From: Candidatus Scalindua japonica
Lineage (GTDB): Bacteria > Planctomycetota > Brocadiia > Brocadiales > Scalinduaceae
Assembly: GCF_002443295.1 (NCBI RefSeq)
Contig: NZ_BAOS01000031.1
Location: forward strand, 1 to 64,000
Direction of reading: 5' to 3'
Length of the DNA stretch: 64,000 nt
The translations under genes were made by a program, and so were the position numbers. The notes below the pieces were generated by a model that saw only the letters and a program-made list of their open reading frames with translations, made no database searches and was not told where the DNA came from. Shown piece by piece: positions 26,201-36,168 of the stretch. Each line of letters opens with the position of its first letter. The stretch's first letter is position 1.

Positions 26201-26970
26201 TCGTTCTTCTGGCCTTCAAGGATCTCCATATCATTGCAGATTTCATATATCACATCATCGGAAGAAACGGCCTGTCCTGTTGCCATCCTCCCCCAGATAT
26301 ACACTTTTCCATCGTTCCAGACAGGATGTCCCTTTTCCCGCAACCTGTCATGCAGTGAGTTAGAAACATGAATCCATTCGCCAATCTCCTGCATTTGGCC
26401 TAACGTGTTTTCAATGTCCGATAAGCAGTTCTCCAGTTCTATTATTCTTTCATCTATATCTGCCTGGTTTGTTTTATTTGTCTCCTCGGTTATCTCTCCA
26501 TCTGCCAATATCATTTCACTGAAATTCTCTTCCCCTTTTAATTCAGCGATCTTTTCCATTATCTCTTTAACAACACTTTCTCTTTCTGTTTGCAGTACAT
26601 CACTCCGGGACAGCTTTACCTTTTTATGGACTTTCAGGTTTCTGGTTTCAGGAATATCAATGCGATATTTGTAAAGGTTCTCTATCTCACGGAGTATCTC
26701 ACAGTTCTTGTCTACATTAATTGATTCCATTAATGCACCAGTACGCTCAAGAATCTCTCTCTCAGCAGAACCATCCTTGCGGCCGCTTTTGATAATATCT
26801 TCCATTAATATAGTCATGGATCTCAGGATATCTCTTTCAATAGATACCTCTTTTTTTTCACACTTAATGATCCTTTCCATTAATGAACTGATACATCCAA
26901 AGACCTCTCTGTCTACAAACTTTTCCTTAATGGTCTGGTTTTTTTCTGAAATCTTATCTACCGTACTCAT
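26188..26970 (-). CDS. Coiled-coil protein with short N-terminal repeats
   Basis: This 260-residue soluble, charged protein is not recognised. Residues 17-95 show three related units of about 28 residues, each starting with [D/E]RE or ERD, then a hydrophobic helix with LM (VDREVFGCISSLMERI, ERDILRSMTILMEDI, EREILERTGALMESI). A coiled coil follows and the C-terminus is compact (GKVYIWGRMATGQAVSSDD). The downstream gene overlaps it. There is no evidence for a specific function. Confidence 0.6.
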   Translation of the reverse strand: MSTVDKISEKNQTIKEKFVDREVFGCISSLMERIIKCEKKEVSIERDILRSMTILMEDIIKSGRKDGSAEREILERTGALMESINVDKNCEILREIENLYKYRIDIPETRNLKVHKKVKLSRSDVLQTERESVVKEIMEKIAELKGEENFSEMILADGEITEETNKTNQADIDERIIELENCLSDIENTLGQMQEIGEWIHVSNSLHDRLREKGHPVWNDGKVYIWGRMATGQAVSSDDVIYEICNDMEILEGQKNEWKI

Positions 26971-27241
26971 CTACAGCCCCTTTCTGATAATTGACCATAA
27001 ACTCTTCGTGTTGTCCTGTCCATATAATCTACTTGCATCTATTTTCCATGTTTTTCTGAAGAATGTCCACTTCTTTTCTTTACATTTCTTACTTTATTGA
27101 AAAGTACCTGCTATCTCCTCCTTAATTATTATTTATCTAATGGCCTGCTCAAAAAAAACTTGCCTAATTCCCTCCTGAGTCTATAATCAATTCTTTCAAA
27201 ATTTTCTCTTATATTTTTAATTTCTCAACCAATGTTATAAA

Positions 27242-27850
27242 ATGAAAAAATATCTACTACCTATTCTGATCGTATCATTTGCACTTCTTTCAGTTCCTGT
27301 AACACAGGCAGAAGAAGAATCGCAGATAACCCTGCGTTCAACTTATAGAGATTTAATTACTTTTCAGGTGCAGGTAATCATGAACACTTTTATCGTCAAT
27401 AAACATAATTATGGGTTTTACGGACATAGTACAATCAATAATAATTTTGAAAGCAAGTCTGTTGATGGAGATAGCGTGGTAATAGATCATACCACAGGCT
27501 TAAGTTGGCTTCAATCCGGCTCTGAAAGTGAAATGGATTGGGCTAAAGCGAAGCAATGGGTAAAGGATTTAAACGACACAGGATATGCGGGGTATTCTGA
27601 CTGGAGATTACCTACTGTGGAAGAAGCAATATCACTGCTGGAGCCAGTTATAAATACCAGTAACCTTTACATTGATCCTCTTTTCGATGCAAAGCAAACC
27701 GGTATCTGGACAGGCGATGAAAACGATAGCGCCAGTTATCTGGATGGAGCGTGGTGTGTGCGCTTCGTTGGTGGTTACGGCGGTGGTAACGCGTGCTGGG
27801 TATATGATAATGCCAGCAACTATGTGCGACCGGTCCGCTCAGTTGACTAA
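27242..27850 (+). CDS. Secreted DUF1566 (Lcl C-terminal) domain protein
   Basis: This 202-residue protein has a signal peptide (1-23, cleavage near VTQAEE). From about residue 80 it follows the DUF1566 pattern: VVIDHTTGLSWLQSG, W..AK.WVKDLN, GYSDWRLPTVEE, LYIDPLFDA, TGIWTGDEN, and the terminal NYVRPVRSVD. The fold is C-type-lectin-like and often appears in exported ligand-binding proteins. No variable-region machinery is nearby. Confidence 0.82.
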   Translation: MKKYLLPILIVSFALLSVPVTQAEEESQITLRSTYRDLITFQVQVIMNTFIVNKHNYGFYGHSTINNNFESKSVDGDSVVIDHTTGLSWLQSGSESEMDWAKAKQWVKDLNDTGYAGYSDWRLPTVEEAISLLEPVINTSNLYIDPLFDAKQTGIWTGDENDSASYLDGAWCVRFVGGYGGGNACWVYDNASNYVRPVRSVD

Positions 27851-28419
27851 GTACAATAGGAGGAGGGTGTGCCCCGATTGCGAAAATTACAATCAGGGCA
27901 CCAACATGAAAAAAATTCTTCCACATTGAGAAAACCGTTATCATTTCCCACAAGCTTCTCATTAACCAGTTTATTGACCATCAATAAGATGTTCTATATA
28001 AATTTTGTCACGAAAACTAGTTTTTATACAAAATATGAGTTGAGTAGGTTACCTGTCCGTAACGGCAGGAAAGGAGGCCGACAAACTACCGTAACGGACA
28101 GGTGAAAAATCGTTCAATATTTACAGTAGAAATTTATTTATAACTACTCAAAAATAAGAAGCAAAAAGCATTCCTAAACAAGTGCTATAAACAAAAAAAC
28201 AGTCTTGGTAGCTACAAGGCTTATTCTGGTATAGAGTTATATGATTTAGCCATAGAGAACCATCGTTGAAATAATAAGGGTTCGTTTGGTACATTGCTTC
28301 TCATTTGTATAATATTGAAACAGTCTTTCACTCCATTCCTGGGTTTTTGCAACAAAAGAGCTCCTCTCTTTCGATTTTATATATCTGTCACTATAGGTTA
28401 CTTCTCAATTAAAGACTCT
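27851..28419. other. Intergenic region with two hairpins
   Basis: TGCCCCGATTG and CAATCAGGGCA (about 27869-27900) form a stem after the DUF1566 gene and may end its transcript. ACCTGTCCGTAACGG (about 28050-28064) and CCGTAACGGACAGGT (about 28090-28104) form a second, longer palindrome containing the CCTGTCCGT word shared with the repeats at 58492 and 60338. No gene is seen. Confidence 0.5.
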
Positions 28420-29694
28420 TCACCTCACTTCACCAAACCAACCATCTAACTTATGATACAGTTCAATAGCTCTATAAGGTAACGGGGAAGCTTTGTTATC
28501 AGTTTCTGTTATCTCTTCAGTTCTGTCAAACATCTTCTTAATCATCTTCCATGCCACTAATACATCATCCACTTTTTTCTTCTTTAGAGCGTTCTTTAAC
28601 CCTTTAACCTGATTTTGCATTTCTTTTGACACCATGGTATCGAAATCAATCAGGACCTTGTTAATTTCTTTTTCGTTGTTGATATAGTTGTCTATAACAG
28701 ACATTTTGATCTCTTGAACCGAGGCTGAGTCAGGCCTCATCACCATTCCAGGACGATCAATCAGACCTTTATTCACAATATCCACCGTCACCTGGAAAGG
28801 CTGACTGAATACATTAGGCGCCTCCAGGTGAGGTTCATAAATATCAAGATTTTTTAGACCGACACACAACTGTTTATTCTTTTTGATTATTTCTAAAAGA
28901 TTGTTGTCAAGATCACGATTTTCATATTCTTGCACAATCATACCCCCAATTTTCTCCAGATCGCTGTTACTATCATCTTTTAACGTGAAAATGATTCTGT
29001 TCATTTCCAATTCCATCCCAACAATACCTATCTCTACCTTATACATTTTGTTTATTTTTCCAATTATTCTGCATATCTTATAGAGATCCGGTATGAGTAA
29101 ACCTCCGCTCAGTAAAAGTTTAATAGTCGGTATCATTTTATACTTCTCTTCAAACTGTTTTTTTGCAAATTCTACCCTGCTCCCTACCCGTTCTACTTCA
29201 GATGCAAAAAATGGATAATTATAAATATGTGTACATTTAATTCCATCAATTTTCCATCCATATGTTTTATAGTGAAAAATATTTGCACCGGAGATATCCG
29301 CATTTGTCAGATCAGCGTTCTCGAAATCTGCCGACACAAGACATGAATTTCTCAAATTGGCATTTTTTAAGTTTGAATTTTGAAGATTGGCATTCTTGAG
29401 ATCCGAATTTTTGAGGTTAGCGTCCTTGAGATTGACACCATCCAGATTCGCATTATTAAGATTTGCATTTTCAAGAATAGCATCGTGAAGTTTGGCATTG
29501 CTGAGGTCTGCTCCACTGAGGTCTGCTCTACTCAGGTTGACATAGCCGAGAAAAGCACCGGTGAACCTGACGCCTCGAAATTTTGCATCGCTGAGATCGG
29601 CACAGCTGAAATCCAGTTTACTCAGGTCTGCTCTTTCGAGACTCTGGCCTCTCTTAATTCTCTTTATAATTTTTTCTCGGGTGATATCTGCCAT
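28420..29694 (-). CDS. Pentapeptide-repeat protein
   Basis: This is a 424-residue protein. Residues about 15-140 are A(D/N)LxX pentapeptide repeats (LSRADLSGADLSNAKL..., LKNANLQNSNLKNANL), which fold into a right-handed square helix. The remaining 280 residues are an unrecognised domain with some hydrophobic segments (LLLSGGLLIPDLYKICRIIG) and a helical C-terminal part. No signal peptide is visible. Pentapeptide proteins often act as protein-binding or DNA-mimic scaffolds; no specific role can be assigned. Confidence 0.85.
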   Translation of the reverse strand: MADITREKIIKRIKRGQSLERADLSKLDFSCADLSDAKFRGVRFTGAFLGYVNLSRADLSGADLSNAKLHDAILENANLNNANLDGVNLKDANLKNSDLKNANLQNSNLKNANLRNSCLVSADFENADLTNADISGANIFHYKTYGWKIDGIKCTHIYNYPFFASEVERVGSRVEFAKKQFEEKYKMIPTIKLLLSGGLLIPDLYKICRIIGKINKMYKVEIGIVGMELEMNRIIFTLKDDSNSDLEKIGGMIVQEYENRDLDNNLLEIIKKNKQLCVGLKNLDIYEPHLEAPNVFSQPFQVTVDIVNKGLIDRPGMVMRPDSASVQEIKMSVIDNYINNEKEINKVLIDFDTMVSKEMQNQVKGLKNALKKKKVDDVLVAWKMIKKMFDRTEEITETDNKASPLPYRAIELYHKLDGWFGEVR

Positions 29695-29800
29695 TATTTA
29701 CCAGACAGTAATTTTCAGTCATCCAAACCAATAACACAATTATTCAAGCCGTTAGTTTTTCGCTTGCTTTTTCTCTGATTTGTTTATACAATTTCGTCCG

Positions 29801-29952
29801 TGGTGTGCGTGACTTTGTGTGAGTATTTATTATTCTATCTTTTTGATTTTAATTTTATTTTATTAGCATTTTAGAAATTTTAACTTTATTGTTTTTTCTG
29901 ATTTTGTTAGTAGTGATGAGATGTTAGTTTGAAAGAATAGTCGCGCACACCA
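29801..29952. repeat. 152-bp MITE-like segment with 14-bp inverted ends
   Basis: TGGTGTGCGTGACT (29801-29814) and AGTCGCGCACACCA (29939-29952) are inverted copies with one mismatch. They flank an AT-rich core without a gene. I see no clear target-site duplication. The rest of 29695-29994 is empty. Confidence 0.4.
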
Positions 29953-29994
29953 TATTTTTCACTTTTTAATAAATAATAGTTCTCTTTTTTTCTG

Positions 29995-30240
29995 TTAACC
30001 TGTGTCATTTCTTTCCCCGAATCTATCTGTCTTCTTTGTGACTCTCTTTTTAATGTTTCTTTTTATTTGCTCCAGAGATCTACCTGAGAGAATCTGCCTC
30101 ATAGCCCAGAATCGAGGGCTCTGGAATTTATGGGCTTGAGCTTCTTCGATTAATGAGTGAAACAGTCTGGCCTTTTCATCCTTCTCCTCCTCGTTGAGTG
30201 TATTTAAATACGCAGTTAATTTCCTGGGAAATTCTTCCAT
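29995..30240 (-). CDS. Small basic hypothetical protein
   Basis: This 81-residue protein is acidic and helical at the N-terminus and strongly basic at the C-terminus (KRNIKKRVTKKTDRFGERND). It is not recognised. It sits between the pentapeptide gene and another small gene on the same strand. The composition looks coding, but it could be spurious. Confidence 0.45.
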   Translation of the reverse strand: MEEFPRKLTAYLNTLNEEEKDEKARLFHSLIEEAQAHKFQSPRFWAMRQILSGRSLEQIKRNIKKRVTKKTDRFGERNDTG

Positions 30241-30421
30241 AATTAATTTTATTTTTAGTTTGTAATAATAACTTCATCCACCGCTCGTATGGCAAAAGGC
30301 GGCGAGGACAAGAAGCAGCAAATAATGCTAAGAATAATTTGACTACATATCAAAATATTTAAAGCTTAGTTCCAAAATAATTATTGATAGAAACCTGAAA
30401 TTTCAATTCGAATATCACAAT

Positions 30422-30706
30422 TTATTTCGTCTTCTTCCCGCGGTTTCCTAAGGCAAAGGCTTTTACATTACTTTCTGTCATACCTTCATTCTCTATGTAA
30501 AACCCATCCTGAAATATCCACCAGGACCTGTTTTTTTGCTGGTCAGTCATAATCTTTACAGGATCAAGGCGTTGTATTTGAAGCAAAGAGTTATATTTGG
30601 ATTTAGACAGTTTAGTCTGGCTTATTTTCTTGCCGACACTGAACTGATATTTTGTAGAGAAAGTACCGCTTTGAATAAAGTTACCCTTCTTTTCTTTCCT
30701 AATCAT
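30422..30706 (-). CDS. Small conserved-type hypothetical protein (WWIFQDGFY motif)
   Basis: This 94-residue protein ends with SWWIFQDGFYIENEGMTESN and VKAFAL, a pattern I recall from short bacterial proteins of unknown function often near nucleic-acid genes. It has a basic N-terminus. The downstream partner on the same strand is the small 29995 gene and the upstream one the SDR gene, 52 bases away. No function can be given. Confidence 0.55.
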   Translation of the reverse strand: MIRKEKKGNFIQSGTFSTKYQFSVGKKISQTKLSKSKYNSLLQIQRLDPVKIMTDQQKNRSWWIFQDGFYIENEGMTESNVKAFALGNRGKKTK

Positions 30707-30758
30707 GACTGTACGATTGTAAAAGTAATGGTAAAAATAGCAATGAAAAAAGGAAAAG

Positions 30759-32297
30759 TTACCAGTCGATTGGGAAGTAGTCCTTCAGAAATTTCCCGAC
30801 CCAATGCTTACCCGTAAGAATTCCATCAAAGAACGGATCACAAACTCTCGCCGCACCATCCACAATATCCAAGGGGGGTTCAAAGTCATGTACTTTTTGT
30901 TTAAATTGTGAAAGTTCGGTCGGGTCTTCATCAGTCACCCAACCGGTATCTACTGCATTCATAAAAATACCATATTTTGCAAAATCGCCTGCGGAGGTAT
31001 GGGTCAACATATTTAATGCGGCCTTTGCCATATTTGTATGGGGATGGCGATCTGACTTTTTAAATCGGTAAAACTTTCCTTCCACTGCTGTTACGTTCAC
31101 AATGTGTTTTTGTCCGGTATTATTGCGTTTCATCAAATTCGCCAGGCGATTACACAAAACAAATGGAGCGACAGCATTCACCAATTGTACTTCCAACATT
31201 TCCGGGGTTTCAATCTCACCAAGCTTCAGGCGCCAACTATTTGTTTTTCGTAAATCAACCTGCTGAAGATCAACATCGAATTTGCCTTTTGGAAATACAT
31301 CAGCGGCAACTATAGAATTGTCAAATTTATACGGAATTTGCGAAAGACTTGCGGATGCACGCAACCCAATCCCAGGACCTTGTCCGTGCCATGTAACAGG
31401 AAGAGAGGCGCTTTGTTCTGTTCCGTTCCGGCAAAGCACTGTCAACTGACTTTTGCAGGCTTCAAAGTCACCAAGAAGGCACTGTACATCTTCCGATAAG
31501 CCGTCTAATTGTTTTGATTCATTTTCTATTAAATGCGCGTAAAATCCTGGAGGACGTCGAACAGTCTGAGCAGCATTATTAATCAGTATGTCAAGGCGAT
31601 CATAGCTCTGCTCTATATAGCTGGCAAAAATTTCTACACTTGGAGTATGACGCAAATCAAGTCCATGAATATGCAGACGCCCTTTCCAATCAACAAAATC
31701 TTCTTCCTTTTCAAATCTCTCTGCAGAATCAACAGGGAAACGAGTGGTGGCAATCACCGTAGCACCAGCACGAAGCAGCTTCAATGTCGCATGATAACCA
31801 ATCTTGAGCCGTGATCCGGTAATTAACGCAACTTTCCCGTTAAGTGATGCTGTTTGAAACCGTTTTCTATAATTCAGATCACCACAGGATTTACACATAG
31901 AATCATAAAAATGATGAAGCGTTGTAAACTCAGCTTTACAGACGTAACAATTACGCCCTGAACTCAGTTCTTCAGGTTTAAGCTCCAATTCGATACGGTC
32001 CATCGGCAATTCTTTCGGAGCACTGAATACCTCTTTTCGTCTGGCATCACGTATTCCGGTATTGCGTCTGGCAATTCGGTCCGCTTTTTTTAGTCCCTGT
32101 TTTTTTGCAATCTTTTCATCTTTACGGCGCTTTTTCCTCTCTTCAGTCGATGGCCTTGCAATTTTACCCGCTGCCGTAAATAATCTTTTTTTTTCATGAC
32201 TGCTTAAAGAGGCAAGCTGTTTGCTGTCTTTAACCAAAGTTTCAAGGGTTACAATACATTCTTGTATGTTTTGTAATGTATATTTTCTGTTTTTCAT
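30759..32297 (-). CDS. Atypical SDR-family protein with N-terminal zinc-ribbon
   Basis: This is a 512-residue protein. A basic helical leader (1-110) is followed by four cysteines (117, 120, 135, 138; CYVC...CKSC). A Rossmann dehydrogenase domain comes next, with [11 protein letters not shown] (about 158-167) and the NNA motif ([11 protein letters not shown]). The usual YxxxK catalytic pair is replaced by HTNMAK, so the Tyr is missing while the Lys remains. The TGWVTDE tail is typical of this SDR subgroup. It is likely NAD(P)-binding; a redox activity is doubtful. Confidence 0.78.
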   Translation of the reverse strand: MKNRKYTLQNIQECIVTLETLVKDSKQLASLSSHEKKRLFTAAGKIARPSTEERKKRRKDEKIAKKQGLKKADRIARRNTGIRDARRKEVFSAPKELPMDRIELELKPEELSSGRNCYVCKAEFTTLHHFYDSMCKSCGDLNYRKRFQTASLNGKVALITGSRLKIGYHATLKLLRAGATVIATTRFPVDSAERFEKEEDFVDWKGRLHIHGLDLRHTPSVEIFASYIEQSYDRLDILINNAAQTVRRPPGFYAHLIENESKQLDGLSEDVQCLLGDFEACKSQLTVLCRNGTEQSASLPVTWHGQGPGIGLRASASLSQIPYKFDNSIVAADVFPKGKFDVDLQQVDLRKTNSWRLKLGEIETPEMLEVQLVNAVAPFVLCNRLANLMKRNNTGQKHIVNVTAVEGKFYRFKKSDRHPHTNMAKAALNMLTHTSAGDFAKYGIFMNAVDTGWVTDEDPTELSQFKQKVHDFEPPLDIVDGAARVCDPFFDGILTGKHWVGKFLKDYFPIDW

Positions 32298-32381
32298 AAT
32301 TCAGCTTGTAAAATTGCCTTTTCGCGGTTCCTGATGCAGTGGATTTTATGTGTTTGTTGATTTGGACATTGATGGGAAAAA

Positions 32382-33176
32382 TCACCCAGTCCGAAAAGCT
32401 AGTATTTTCTGTTTATCGATTATATCAGAATATCTGCAGAAAGACTGAGCTTGCTGGTCTATACCAAAAACAGACATACGATCTGCCAACTCATTACCTT
32501 CGATCCCAATATGAGCTTGAACATGTAAAACAAGAACATTGTTTCTTATCCTGTTATATAATTCATGAGCCTGCTGAATAATTTCAAGATTTTTTATGTC
32601 TCCATCCTTCTTTCTCTTCCACCCCTTTTTCTTCCAGCTAAATGCCCAATTAGTTATACAATCAATCGCGTATCGTGAATCACATAATATTTGAACATCT
32701 TTGCCATTTTCTATTTCTCCTTTTGCAATGGTTAATGCTTGATGTAAAGCGTTAAGTTCTGCTGAGTTGTTTGTCCCCTGTGAATTATATAGACCATACC
32801 ATAGTTCTGACAGCTTTCCATCACGATAAACGGACAAACCCGATCCTGCTTCTCCCGGGTTTGGATCACAGGCGCCATCACAGTAAATATTAACACTAAA
32901 GCTTTTCGATGATGCAATAGGCATATCTGGCGGTTTTGCAGCTGCACTCTTCACGGCCGTTTGCGTCTTTATCGTGGACGCTTTTGCCTCCCCTTTCACC
33001 ATGTTTTTGCCATAAGTATAGCGTCCTGTGGTATAAGCAGTGTCTGCCTCATCACGCGTTTTGAACGATTTGTACTTTGCTTGTGGAAACTTATCAATCA
33101 GCTTTCTGGTATAAGCCCAACTGGTGAACACACCGGTTTCACGACCGACCCATACGACATAATATTTTTTCGGCAT
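32382..33176 (-). CDS. rnhA: Ribonuclease H with viroplasmin-like N-terminal domain
   Basis: This 264-residue protein has an N-terminal viroplasmin/caulimovirus-type domain (KKYYVVWVGRETGVFTSW...YKSFKTRDEADTAY), known to bind RNA-DNA hybrids. The RNase HI domain follows, with catalytic residues in IYCDGACDPNPG (Asp), NNSAELNAL (Glu), LCDSRYAI (Asp) and GNELADRM (Asp). It removes RNA from RNA-DNA hybrids. The domain order matches eukaryotic RNase H1 and many bacterial homologs. An 84-base gap separates it from the SDR gene. Confidence 0.93.
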   Translation of the reverse strand: MPKKYYVVWVGRETGVFTSWAYTRKLIDKFPQAKYKSFKTRDEADTAYTTGRYTYGKNMVKGEAKASTIKTQTAVKSAAAKPPDMPIASSKSFSVNIYCDGACDPNPGEAGSGLSVYRDGKLSELWYGLYNSQGTNNSAELNALHQALTIAKGEIENGKDVQILCDSRYAIDCITNWAFSWKKKGWKRKKDGDIKNLEIIQQAHELYNRIRNNVLVLHVQAHIGIEGNELADRMSVFGIDQQAQSFCRYSDIIDKQKILAFRTG

Positions 33177-33406
33177 GCTTTTTTCCTATAGTTCAGAAAG
33201 AACAATATTCAGTTCTTTTCTCCCTGGCAGGATTCAAAGTTTCAAGTTCTTACTTCCTTAAATAAATTGTGTTGCCAATTGTACGACAGCAAATCTGGTT
33301 GTCAAGAGCTTTAAGGTGAAACGTCTGAGAAAGGTTTAATGTCTAATCATGAAATATTATGCAGCAAACCTGCAGTTTATTACTATATAGCAGAGAAGAA
33401 AGGCCC

Positions 33407-35191
33407 CTATAAGGATTTATATTCTTCTAATAATTTCCTGAATTTATTTATCGTCACTTCATACACCTTTTTTCCCGTCAAGTCGACTCCGGCATCTTTC
33501 AGTATTTCAAGTGGTTCTTTGTGTGAACCTGCTCCCAGAAATTTCAGATAATCTTCCACCGCACCTTCCTCAAATGAGCTTACACGTTCAGCCAGGGCTA
33601 TTGCGGCGGACAAACTGGTAGCGTATTTGTAGACATAAAAAGCATTGTAGAAATGGGGTATCCGTGCCCACTCGCAATGCAACTGTTCATCGATAACCAT
33701 TCCTTCTCCAAGATAAGCTTCAAGATTCTTGCGGTAGATATCAGTGATACTCTTCGCGATTAATACCTGGCCTGATTCAGCCATCACATGAATCTCTTTC
33801 TCAAAACTTGCGAACATGGTCTGTCTGAAGAAAGTGGCTTCAATCCTTTTCATGTTGTGATAGAGAAAGAACTTTTTCTCCTCTAGTGAATCAGCAATCT
33901 TTGACATATGATCAAATAATAGAGCCTCGTTAAATGTTGAGGCTATCTCTGCCAGAAAGATCGGGTTCTGGTAATAGATAAATGGTTGATTTTGAATAGA
34001 GTAATCCCGATGCAGGCAATGACCAAACTCATGCGCAAATGTTGAAACATCAGAAAACTTTCCCGTGTGATTCAGAAAAACCAGCCCTCGACTCGCGTAA
34101 CTCCCCCATGAAAACGCCCCCGATCTTTTACCCACCGATTCAAAAACATCAATTACCCGTGCGTTAACTGTAGCATCGTACTTCTCTATATATTCTGAGC
34201 CAAGGGGTTGTAGTGCCGTACGGACCAGATCAATTGTCTCTTCATAGGAATACTCCTTATCAACATCAGGAACCAGGGGAATATAATTATCATAGAAGTG
34301 CAGTTCCTTAACTCCAAGCGCTTCCCGTTTCAGAGAATTGAAATCACTGATCACATCGATATTCTCTTTCGCAACCTCAACCAGATTTGTGAAGACCGTG
34401 GTTGGAAGATAATCGGGAAAGAGAGCACTTTCCAGCATCGACTTGTAGTGACGGATCTTAGTCAGTTTGATATTTGTGAGTACTGTTGTGGCATAGGTAT
34501 TTGCCAGCACATCTATATTCTGCAGGAAAGGCTTGTAATAGTATTCGAATGCCTTTTGACGAAGTTCCCGATCAGGTGATTCTAATATCTGGGCATACTT
34601 AGCGTGAGAAAGGTGGACCTCTTTTCCATTATGTTCAAATAGCTCGAATGAAATATTGTTATCATTAAAGGCCGAGAAAATATCATCAGGTTTTCCCAGA
34701 GCAATCCCCAGTTCTGCCAAAACCTTTTCTGACTCTTCAGAAAGGATATGGGGTCGGTACCTGGCATAGCCATCCAGAAAAAATCGATACCCTGACAATT
34801 GAGAGTTTTCATTAATTATTTTCTCGATATCTTCTTCTGATAGAGAGGATAGCTCTTTTTTTATAAAAACAGTTTCTGATGAAATCTTTGAAACCAGCAG
34901 TTCAATTCTACCCTTCATCTCTTCATATGTTGTATTACCGGTATCTTCAAAAAAACGTACGTTCGCGTATACATATAAATTTTCTTTAACGATAGAAAAG
35001 TCAATATATGTCCGCATGAACTGATCGAGTTTACGGGATTCAGACAGAAAACCTTTGAACTCCAGAAGTTGGGAAAGCTGAGTTTCCAACTTTTTGTAAT
35101 CACCTTCCCAACATTCGTCTGATTCGTACAAAACAGACAGGTCCCATTTGTATTTATCTTCTATCTCATCTCTGGTTTTATTTTTACTCAT
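33407..35191 (-). CDS. pepF: Oligoendopeptidase F (M3 metallopeptidase)
   Basis: This 594-residue cytoplasmic zinc peptidase degrades short peptides. The zinc-binding HEFGH lies in STFAHEFGHCLHRDYS, with the downstream Glu in LAEIASTFNEALLFDH. The N-terminal part (YKWDLSVLYESDECWE...) is the family's typical opening. Length is standard. It is monocistronic as far as can be seen. Confidence 0.94.
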   Translation of the reverse strand: MSKNKTRDEIEDKYKWDLSVLYESDECWEGDYKKLETQLSQLLEFKGFLSESRKLDQFMRTYIDFSIVKENLYVYANVRFFEDTGNTTYEEMKGRIELLVSKISSETVFIKKELSSLSEEDIEKIINENSQLSGYRFFLDGYARYRPHILSEESEKVLAELGIALGKPDDIFSAFNDNNISFELFEHNGKEVHLSHAKYAQILESPDRELRQKAFEYYYKPFLQNIDVLANTYATTVLTNIKLTKIRHYKSMLESALFPDYLPTTVFTNLVEVAKENIDVISDFNSLKREALGVKELHFYDNYIPLVPDVDKEYSYEETIDLVRTALQPLGSEYIEKYDATVNARVIDVFESVGKRSGAFSWGSYASRGLVFLNHTGKFSDVSTFAHEFGHCLHRDYSIQNQPFIYYQNPIFLAEIASTFNEALLFDHMSKIADSLEEKKFFLYHNMKRIEATFFRQTMFASFEKEIHVMAESGQVLIAKSITDIYRKNLEAYLGEGMVIDEQLHCEWARIPHFYNAFYVYKYATSLSAAIALAERVSSFEEGAVEDYLKFLGAGSHKEPLEILKDAGVDLTGKKVYEVTINKFRKLLEEYKSL

Positions 35192-35339
35192 ATTATTAAA
35201 TTATTTATCCTCACACAAAGACATGAAGAGCACAACAAGTGTGTCTTTATTTCGGTTAAAAGGTTTAAAATAAAAACCCTATCTAATTGAAAAATAATGG
35301 TACGATGTACATCGTGCCCCTAAAAATTATTAATGCCAG

Positions 35340-35846
35340 TTAAAATCCTGGCAGTGTTCCCAGATATTCCCAACCTGTACATTTCCAATTTTTTGCTTCA
35401 AACGTATTTGTAGCACATTGCTGGTAGATAACTTGTCCGGCTTCTTTGAAAAAACCTTTTCCATCATCACGAGGGTTGAAGAGAATTCTAACTGTTGCTT
35501 TACGAAAAGTATTACCGATAATACTGAATGTATACTGGGGATATACTATAGATGCCTGTGCATTATCAAGTTCTACATAGCCGTCCTCGTTCACGAAAGC
35601 ACTGGCGTTCTCATAATAGTAAACCCAGTTGCTATCCTTACCTATATGACGAAGATGTAGGCGGAATGTCTTTTTTTTTCTGTCAATATCTCCAACATAA
35701 AGCTGCCCACCATCAATAGGAGAAAGAGTGGCGGCCAGTTTGAACGAAGGGTCAGGTTCTTTCAATTCACTCGCAAATGCTTTTAATGTTATAAACAGTC
35801 CGACAAGAAGCACAGCACTTATTATTGATACCATTTTAATAATCAT
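35340..35846 (-). CDS. Secreted hypothetical protein
   Basis: This 168-residue protein has a signal peptide (1-25, cut near KAFASEL). The mature part is beta-rich with two cysteines near the end (QQCATNTF, KCTGW) that could form a disulfide. I do not recognise the family. It has no close neighbours on its strand other than pepF downstream. Confidence 0.65.
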   Translation of the reverse strand: MIIKMVSIISAVLLVGLFITLKAFASELKEPDPSFKLAATLSPIDGGQLYVGDIDRKKKTFRLHLRHIGKDSNWVYYYENASAFVNEDGYVELDNAQASIVYPQYTFSIIGNTFRKATVRILFNPRDDGKGFFKEAGQVIYQQCATNTFEAKNWKCTGWEYLGTLPGF

Positions 35847-36168
35847 AAATGTTCCTTTATTTTAATAGAGAAGCGACCTGAAACCAGTAACATCTTCATA
35901 CAGACAGCAATTTGTATCTGTTAAAGGAAATCCAAGGTCCAAAAATCTCAATCTGAATCTATTTCAAAATCTATATGTAGTTAATATGTTAAGAGATCCT
36001 GAAACGCGTTGAGGATGACAAAAACGTATTTCTACAACAAAGTCTAATTATATTAGCATGGGTGTGTTTTGCAATATAAAACATTCTTCTCCGTGATGTA
36101 CAAAGGAGAAACATTGTAATGAGATACTCAATTGAGTTCTACTGCCCTCAACATAGTAGTAACAGGTG
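35847..36168. other. Spacer with dispersed palindrome
   Basis: These 322 bases have no gene. GATCCTGAAACGCGTTGAGG ATGACA at 35996-36021 is another copy of the repeat seen at 23828-23853. Confidence 0.45.

Noticed and set aside
27242-27850. Target gene of a diversity-generating retroelement (DUF1566 fold ending VRPVRS)
   Set aside because: No reverse transcriptase, template repeat or accessory gene is visible in the window.
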